From Rubrivivax sp. (GTDB taxonomy: Bacteria > Pseudomonadota > Gammaproteobacteria > Burkholderiales > Burkholderiaceae_C): 9,665 nucleotides of DNA. Below are positions 6,586 through 9,665 of this stretch, one piece after another. Below the pieces are notes generated by a model. It saw only the letters and a list, made by a program, of their open reading frames with translations, did not search any database and had not been told where the DNA came from. The position numbers and the translations under genes are program-made. The number at the start of each line of letters is the position of its first letter. The first letter of the stretch is position 1. Location: positions 1 to 9,665 of the forward strand of contig JAIXSD010000083.1 of the NCBI GenBank assembly GCA_027484885.1. The letters run 5' to 3'.

Positions 6586-7989
6586 TCAGCGCCCCACCAT
6601 GTCCTCGACCCGCACCCATTGGTCGAACTGGTCGCCGCTGAGCTCGCCCAGCTGCAGGGCTGCCTCGCGCAGGCTCAGGCCCTTTGCGTGCGCATGTTTG
6701 GCGATGGCGCTGGCACGGTCGTAGCCGATGTGCGGCGCCAGCGCCGTCACCAGCATCAGGGATTCGTTCAGCAGCTGCTCGATGCGTGCGCGCCGCGGCT
6801 CGATGCCGGCCACGCAGTGGCGGGCGAAGCTGCGCGCACCGTCGCTGAGCAGTCGGGCGCTTTGCAGGAAGTTGTGGGCCATCATGGGCCGGAAGACATT
6901 GAGCTCGAAGTTGCCGCTGGCGCCGCCGATATTGAGCGCCACATCGTTGCCGAAGACCTGGCAACAGATCATGGTCAGCGCTTCGCTTTGGGTCGGGTTG
7001 ACCTTGCCCGGCATGATGGAAGAGCCCGGCTCGTTCTCCGGAATCTGCAGCTCGCCAATGCCGCAGCGCGGGCCACTGGCCAGCCAGCGGATGTCGTTGG
7101 CGATCTTCATCAGGCTGGCCGCCACCGTCTTGAGCACGCCGTGGCCGTGCACCAGGGCATCGGCCGCAGCCATCACCTCAAACTTGTTGGCTGCACTGAC
7201 AAAAGGCAGGCCGGTCGCCTCGGCGATGCCGGCCGCCGCACGTGCGGCGAAGGCCGGGTGGGCGTTCAGGCCGGTGCCGACCGCCGTGCCGCCCAGGGCC
7301 AGCTGGTAGAGGTGGGGCAGGGCGGCCTGCAGGTGCAGGCGCCCCTGTTCCAGCTGGGCGACATAGCCCGAGAACTCCTGGCCCAGGGTCAGCGGCGTGG
7401 CGTCTTGCAGATGGGTGCGACCGATCTTGATGATGTCGGCAAAGGCCTGAGCTTTGAGGTCGAGTTGGCTGCGCAACTCGTCCAGGGCCGGCATCAGCTG
7501 CTGCTCGATGGCCAGTGCGGCACCGATGTGCATGGCGGTGGGAAAGACATCGTTGGAGGACTGGCCGAGGTTGACCTCGTCGTTCGGGTGCACCCGCCGC
7601 GCCGGTCCGCGCGGGCCGCCGAGCAGCTCGCTGGCGCGGTTGGCCAGCACCTCGTTGACGTTCATATTTGTCTGTGTGCCCGAGCCGGTCTGCCAGACCG
7701 AGAGCGGGAACTCCTCGGCCCAGTGCCCGGCCAGCACTTCATCGGCGGCCGCGACGATGGCGGCGGCCTTGTCGGCGCTCAGCAGGCCTAACTCACCGTT
7801 GACGCGGGCGCTGATCTTCTTCACCAGCACCAGGGCATGGATCAACTCGGGGGCCTGGCGTTCGGTGGAGATGGCGAAGAACTGCAGCGAGCGCTGCGTC
7901 TGTGCGCCCCAGAGGTGATCAGCTGGCACGGCGATGTCGCCAAAGCTGTCGTGCTCCAGCCGCTGTGCGGCGCTGTGGGTGTCAGGCAT
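6586..7989 (-). CDS. fumC: Fumarate hydratase class II
   Basis: Iron-independent, oxygen-stable fumarase that interconverts fumarate and L-malate in the TCA cycle; a cytoplasmic homotetramer. The 467-residue product equals the E. coli FumC length. The superfamily signature [11 protein letters not shown] is at 322-332. The catalytic serine is predicted at S323 and the catalytic-site histidine at H193 in [16 protein letters not shown], corresponding to E. coli S318 and H188. Other conserved blocks are [14 protein letters not shown] (101-114) and [20 protein letters not shown] (134-153). The ATG at 7989 has GGAG seven bases upstream. The frame stays open to 8154 but that extension is not conserved-looking. 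Fumarase rather than aspartase or argininosuccinate lyase is indicated by the N-terminal [20 protein letters not shown]. It stands alone, diverging from the TonB-like gene. Confidence 0.97.
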   Translation of the reverse strand: MPDTHSAAQRLEHDSFGDIAVPADHLWGAQTQRSLQFFAISTERQAPELIHALVLVKKISARVNGELGLLSADKAAAIVAAADEVLAGHWAEEFPLSVWQTGSGTQTNMNVNEVLANRASELLGGPRGPARRVHPNDEVNLGQSSNDVFPTAMHIGAALAIEQQLMPALDELRSQLDLKAQAFADIIKIGRTHLQDATPLTLGQEFSGYVAQLEQGRLHLQAALPHLYQLALGGTAVGTGLNAHPAFAARAAAGIAEATGLPFVSAANKFEVMAAADALVHGHGVLKTVAASLMKIANDIRWLASGPRCGIGELQIPENEPGSSIMPGKVNPTQSEALTMICCQVFGNDVALNIGGASGNFELNVFRPMMAHNFLQSARLLSDGARSFARHCVAGIEPRRARIEQLLNESLMLVTALAPHIGYDRASAIAKHAHAKGLSLREAALQLGELSGDQFDQWVRVEDMVGR

Positions 7990-8039
7990 GGTGCTCGCTC
8001 CAGAAATGATGGGCGCCGCGGGCTTTGCGGCAGCGAAAG

Positions 8040-8058
8040 CGGGGGCGGTGCACCCCCG
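8040..8058 (-). repeat. GC hairpin in the fumC upstream region
   Basis: CGGGGG (8040-8045) and CCCCCG (8053-8058) form a perfect 6-bp stem with a 7-nt loop, about 50 nt upstream of the fumC start on its own strand. It could be a leader-RNA hairpin or an operator. Chance formation in GC-rich DNA is quite possible. The rest of 7990-8147 shows no recognisable promoter for fumC. Confidence 0.35.
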
Positions 8059-8147
8059 AGCTTGGCACAGGCTCGCCAGGGTCCCGGAGGTCATGGCCCC
8101 GCTTGTTTGTGCGCAGCCACAGACGCGGTGGGCGGCCGTTTTCGCCG

Positions 8148-8177
8148 TTGACACTGGCCCCGGCGGGTCTTTAGCCT
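8148..8177 (+). promoter_or_regulatory. Candidate sigma-70 promoter of the TonB-like gene
   Basis: A perfect TTGACA (-35, 8148-8153) is followed after 18 nt by TAGCCT (8172-8177), a poor match to the -10 consensus. It lies about 80 nt before the TonB-like start codon. The perfect -35 makes it worth recording; the weak -10 keeps confidence low. Confidence 0.4.
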
Positions 8178-8256
8178 GGGCTCAGCCCCGAGGTCTCAAA
8201 GCCCCGCGGTCCTGGTTTGAAGACGCTCCCGTTCCCTGATCGAAAGGATGGATCTC

Positions 8257-8979
8257 ATGACTTCGCCGCATGCCCCGCAGTTCGATTCCTTGGCCACCTC
8301 CTCTTCCGCATCCACTTTGACGGTGTTCGACGCTGGGCTGAAGCCTCAGCCCGGTCTGGCCCGCTACACCGGCTTGGGCTTTGCGGCCCTGGTGCATGTG
8401 GCCCTGGTGGTCGGTCTGATCCAGGGCTTTGCCCGGCCCGGCCTGCCCAAGCCCCCGGCCAAGACCGATGTGCAGGTGCTGATCGACACGCCCAAGCCGC
8501 CCGACCCCGTGCAGCAGCCGGTGCAGGTCGATCTGCCCCAGCAGTTGCGCGACGTTCCTTTGCCGCCCCAGGTGCCGGTGCCCGACTTTGTGATCCAGCG
8601 CGATCCCAGCCCTAGCGACATCGTGACCCGCTACGACGGCCCCCCGGTGGTGGACTTCAGCCCGCGGCCGGTGGTGGCCGAGCCGGTGCGGACCCCGCCG
8701 GTGGCCGAGCCGGCGATTCGCCAGGCCGGCATGGTCTGCACCCAGATGGCCCGGCCCGAGCTGCCGGCCGTGAGCTGGAGCGGTGAGGCGGCGTTCAAGA
8801 TCCTGGCCACCGTGCGCGAAGGCCGGGTGGTGGCCACCGAGCTGCTGGCCGCGCGTGGCAGCCTCGATGGCAAGACCCGCCGCCTGCTGATGGGGGCCAT
8901 CGAGAGCACGCTGCGCGAGCATTACGTCTGCCCCGGCAACCATCGTTTCGAGCAGGAGTTCGCCTTCCGCGTCGATTGA
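8257..8979 (+). CDS. TonB-like (energy transducer) inner-membrane protein
   Basis: The 240-residue protein has TonB layout: a short cytoplasmic N-terminus, one membrane helix at about 37-58 (including ALVHVALVVGL with H47), a proline-rich periplasmic linker (about 60-155), and a small C-terminal domain (about 165-240). Known TonB proteins carry a functional histidine in this helix and pass proton-motive force from ExbB/ExbD to outer-membrane receptors. The C-terminal domain follows TonB_C order, with AAFKILATVREGRVVATELL, a SLDGKTRRLLMGAI helix and a last strand ending FEQEFAFRVD, but it diverges enough that the receptor partner cannot be named. Cysteines C161 and C225 both lie in the periplasmic part and could form a disulfide. 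No exbB, exbD or receptor gene is adjacent. The ATG at 8257 has AAAGGA eight bases upstream. The ATG at 8248 overlaps that ribosome site and is less likely. Confidence 0.75.
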   Translation: MTSPHAPQFDSLATSSSASTLTVFDAGLKPQPGLARYTGLGFAALVHVALVVGLIQGFARPGLPKPPAKTDVQVLIDTPKPPDPVQQPVQVDLPQQLRDVPLPPQVPVPDFVIQRDPSPSDIVTRYDGPPVVDFSPRPVVAEPVRTPPVAEPAIRQAGMVCTQMARPELPAVSWSGEAAFKILATVREGRVVATELLAARGSLDGKTRRLLMGAIESTLREHYVCPGNHRFEQEFAFRVD

Positions 8980-8987
8980 GCCGGTGT

Positions 8988-9404
8988 TCAGAGCGAGTGC
9001 GCTTTGCGGCCGCCCTCATCGTTCTGCCAGCCCAGGCCCGGGACGGGCTTGGGCGCTTCGGGCACCAGCAGCCAGAGCACCAGATAGGTGAGCAGGCCGG
9101 CGCCGTGGCAGAACAGCAGGCCCAGGAAGAGCAGGCGCCAGATCCAGGCGGCCGTGCCGCTGACGGCCATCAGGCCGCCGCAGACACCGCCCAGCCAGCG
9201 CTCCTCGCGGCTGCGTTGCAGGCGGTTGATGGCGGCGCCCAGGCCGGCGTCGGTCGATGACGGGTTCTGGGGCTTGGCGCCGGCCTCGGGGCTGGCAGCC
9301 TGACCCTGCAGCAGCCGCTCCTTGGCGCGCTGAAACTCTTCGTCGGACAGTTGGCCGCGTTGATGGAGTTCGGCCAGGCGTTCGAGTTCGTTGCTGAGGG
9401 ACAT
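8988..9404 (-). CDS. SHOCT and PspC domain membrane protein
   Basis: Small 138-residue inner-membrane protein. The N-terminus (about 3-33, NELERLAELHQRGQLSDEEF) is a SHOCT helix-turn-helix-like oligomerisation module. A low-complexity linker (34-58) follows. The PspC domain is at about 60-117: LQRSREERWLGGVCGGL, then two hydrophobic segments (about 86-99 and 101-114) ending WLLVPEAP. In the E. coli phage-shock system PspC senses envelope stress and relays it to PspA; stand-alone PspC proteins in other bacteria are less well defined, so a membrane-stress role here is inference. The ATG at 9404 has GGAG nine bases upstream. The frame is open further to 9503 but without domain content. It is convergent with the TonB-like gene (8-bp gap), leaving little room for terminators. 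A prominent inverted repeat lies 19 bp upstream of the start. Confidence 0.88.
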   Translation of the reverse strand: MSLSNELERLAELHQRGQLSDEEFQRAKERLLQGQAASPEAGAKPQNPSSTDAGLGAAINRLQRSREERWLGGVCGGLMAVSGTAAWIWRLLFLGLLFCHGAGLLTYLVLWLLVPEAPKPVPGLGWQNDEGGRKAHSL

Positions 9405-9423
9405 GATGGTGGGCTCCGGTCTT

Positions 9424-9450
9424 GCTTGCATGGCGAGCTGCCATGGAAGC
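9424..9450. repeat. 27-bp imperfect inverted repeat upstream of the SHOCT-PspC gene
   Basis: The arms at 9424-9434 and 9440-9450 are complementary at 10 of 11 positions (mismatch 9428/9446) around a 5-nt spacer. The repeat sits 20-46 bp upstream of the start codon, in position for an operator or a 5'-UTR hairpin. No T-run follows on either strand, so it is not an intrinsic terminator. Confidence 0.6.
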
Positions 9451-9545
9451 CAGTGTGCGCAAGCAGCGCGCCCCGGGCCAGAGGGCTGCGACGAACTGCA
9501 CACTGCGCCGACCCAGCTGCACGCACCGAGGGTGAACCCTAGGTT

Positions 9546-9665
9546 TCAGTCGCCCTGGACCCGCCCCCGCCCCGCCTTGACGCCGCTGCGCAAGGCCTTG
9601 CCGGCCAGGCGGCGCTGTTGCGAGCCCCAGGTGGGCTTGGTGGCCTTGCGGGCTTTGGGTGTGTG
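9546..9665 (-). CDS. arfB: Ribosome-rescue peptidyl-tRNA hydrolase ArfB (YaeJ), C-terminal fragment
   Basis: The minus-strand frame is open from the right window edge to a TGA at 9546-9548, giving 39 residues. They include KARKATKPTWGSQQRRLAG and, after a short break, KAGRGRV near the end. This basic tail matches, from memory, the C-terminus of E. coli ArfB/YaeJ (ARRPTRPTRASKERRLASK, then VKAMRGKV). That tail enters the empty mRNA channel of stalled ribosomes so that the GGQ domain can hydrolyse peptidyl-tRNA. The catalytic GGQ region lies outside the window and cannot be checked. Downstream, 9405-9545 separates it from the SHOCT-PspC gene, which points the same way. There is only a small hairpin (GGG/CCC around 9528-9540) and no T-run. 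Confidence 0.85.
   Translation of the reverse strand, partial: HTPKARKATKPTWGSQQRRLAGKALRSGVKAGRGRVQGD

Noticed and set aside
6619..7791. A 390-codon plus-strand frame opposite fumC
   Set aside because: fumC is certain on the other strand. The antisense frame is open because of GC-biased codons and shows no domain.
7990..8154. N-terminal extension of fumC by 55 codons
   Set aside because: The ATG at 7989 gives exactly the known FumC length and has a good Shine-Dalgarno. The extension is low-complexity and not FumC-like.

Overview
The window is about 9.7 kb of high-GC DNA with short intergenic gaps. It looks like the chromosome of a betaproteobacterium of the order Burkholderiales, in the Rubrivivax/Roseateles/Pelomonas neighbourhood. 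That placement is an inference from three things: strong G/C third-position bias in every real gene, two PEP-CTERM exosortase-substrate proteins, and housekeeping genes (radA, fumC, arfB) in proteobacterial form. I see no phage, insertion sequence, CRISPR array, tRNA or rRNA.

Layout, left to right. (1) 1-1905 (+): 3' part of a membrane diguanylate cyclase (CHASE-TM-PAS-GGDEF), cut by the window edge. (2) 1892-3259 (-): radA, overlapping the cyclase tail to tail by 14 bp. (3) From a 132-bp divergent gap, a RhtB-like LysE-family exporter (3392-4021, +) runs rightward. It ends at an intrinsic terminator and is followed by an EamA/DMT-family permease (4120-5010, +). (4) Two secreted PEP-CTERM proteins (5188-5844 and 5978-6496, both +) follow. 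Each has its own Shine-Dalgarno sequence, signal peptide, C-terminal sorting tail and downstream terminator. The second carries PEA where the sorting motif normally reads PEP. (5) fumC (6586-7989, -) converges on the second PEP-CTERM gene. (6) A TonB-like inner-membrane protein (8257-8979, +) diverges from fumC. (7) A small SHOCT-PspC membrane protein (8988-9404, -) converges on it, 8 bp away, and has an 11-bp-arm inverted repeat just upstream of its start. (8) 9546-9665 (-) is the C-terminal tail of the ribosome-rescue hydrolase ArfB, cut by the right edge.

The genes are mostly single transcription units with alternating strands, so there is no obvious multi-gene pathway. The functional themes are c-di-GMP signalling, recombination repair, small-molecule export, exosortase-sorted surface or matrix proteins, the TCA cycle, envelope energy or stress functions, and ribosome rescue. 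I did not find a convincing new multi-gene system. The observations most worth checking are the degenerate PEP motif, the palindrome upstream of the SHOCT-PspC gene, the terminator lying only 11 nt before the EamA start, and the solitary two-cysteine TonB-like protein.
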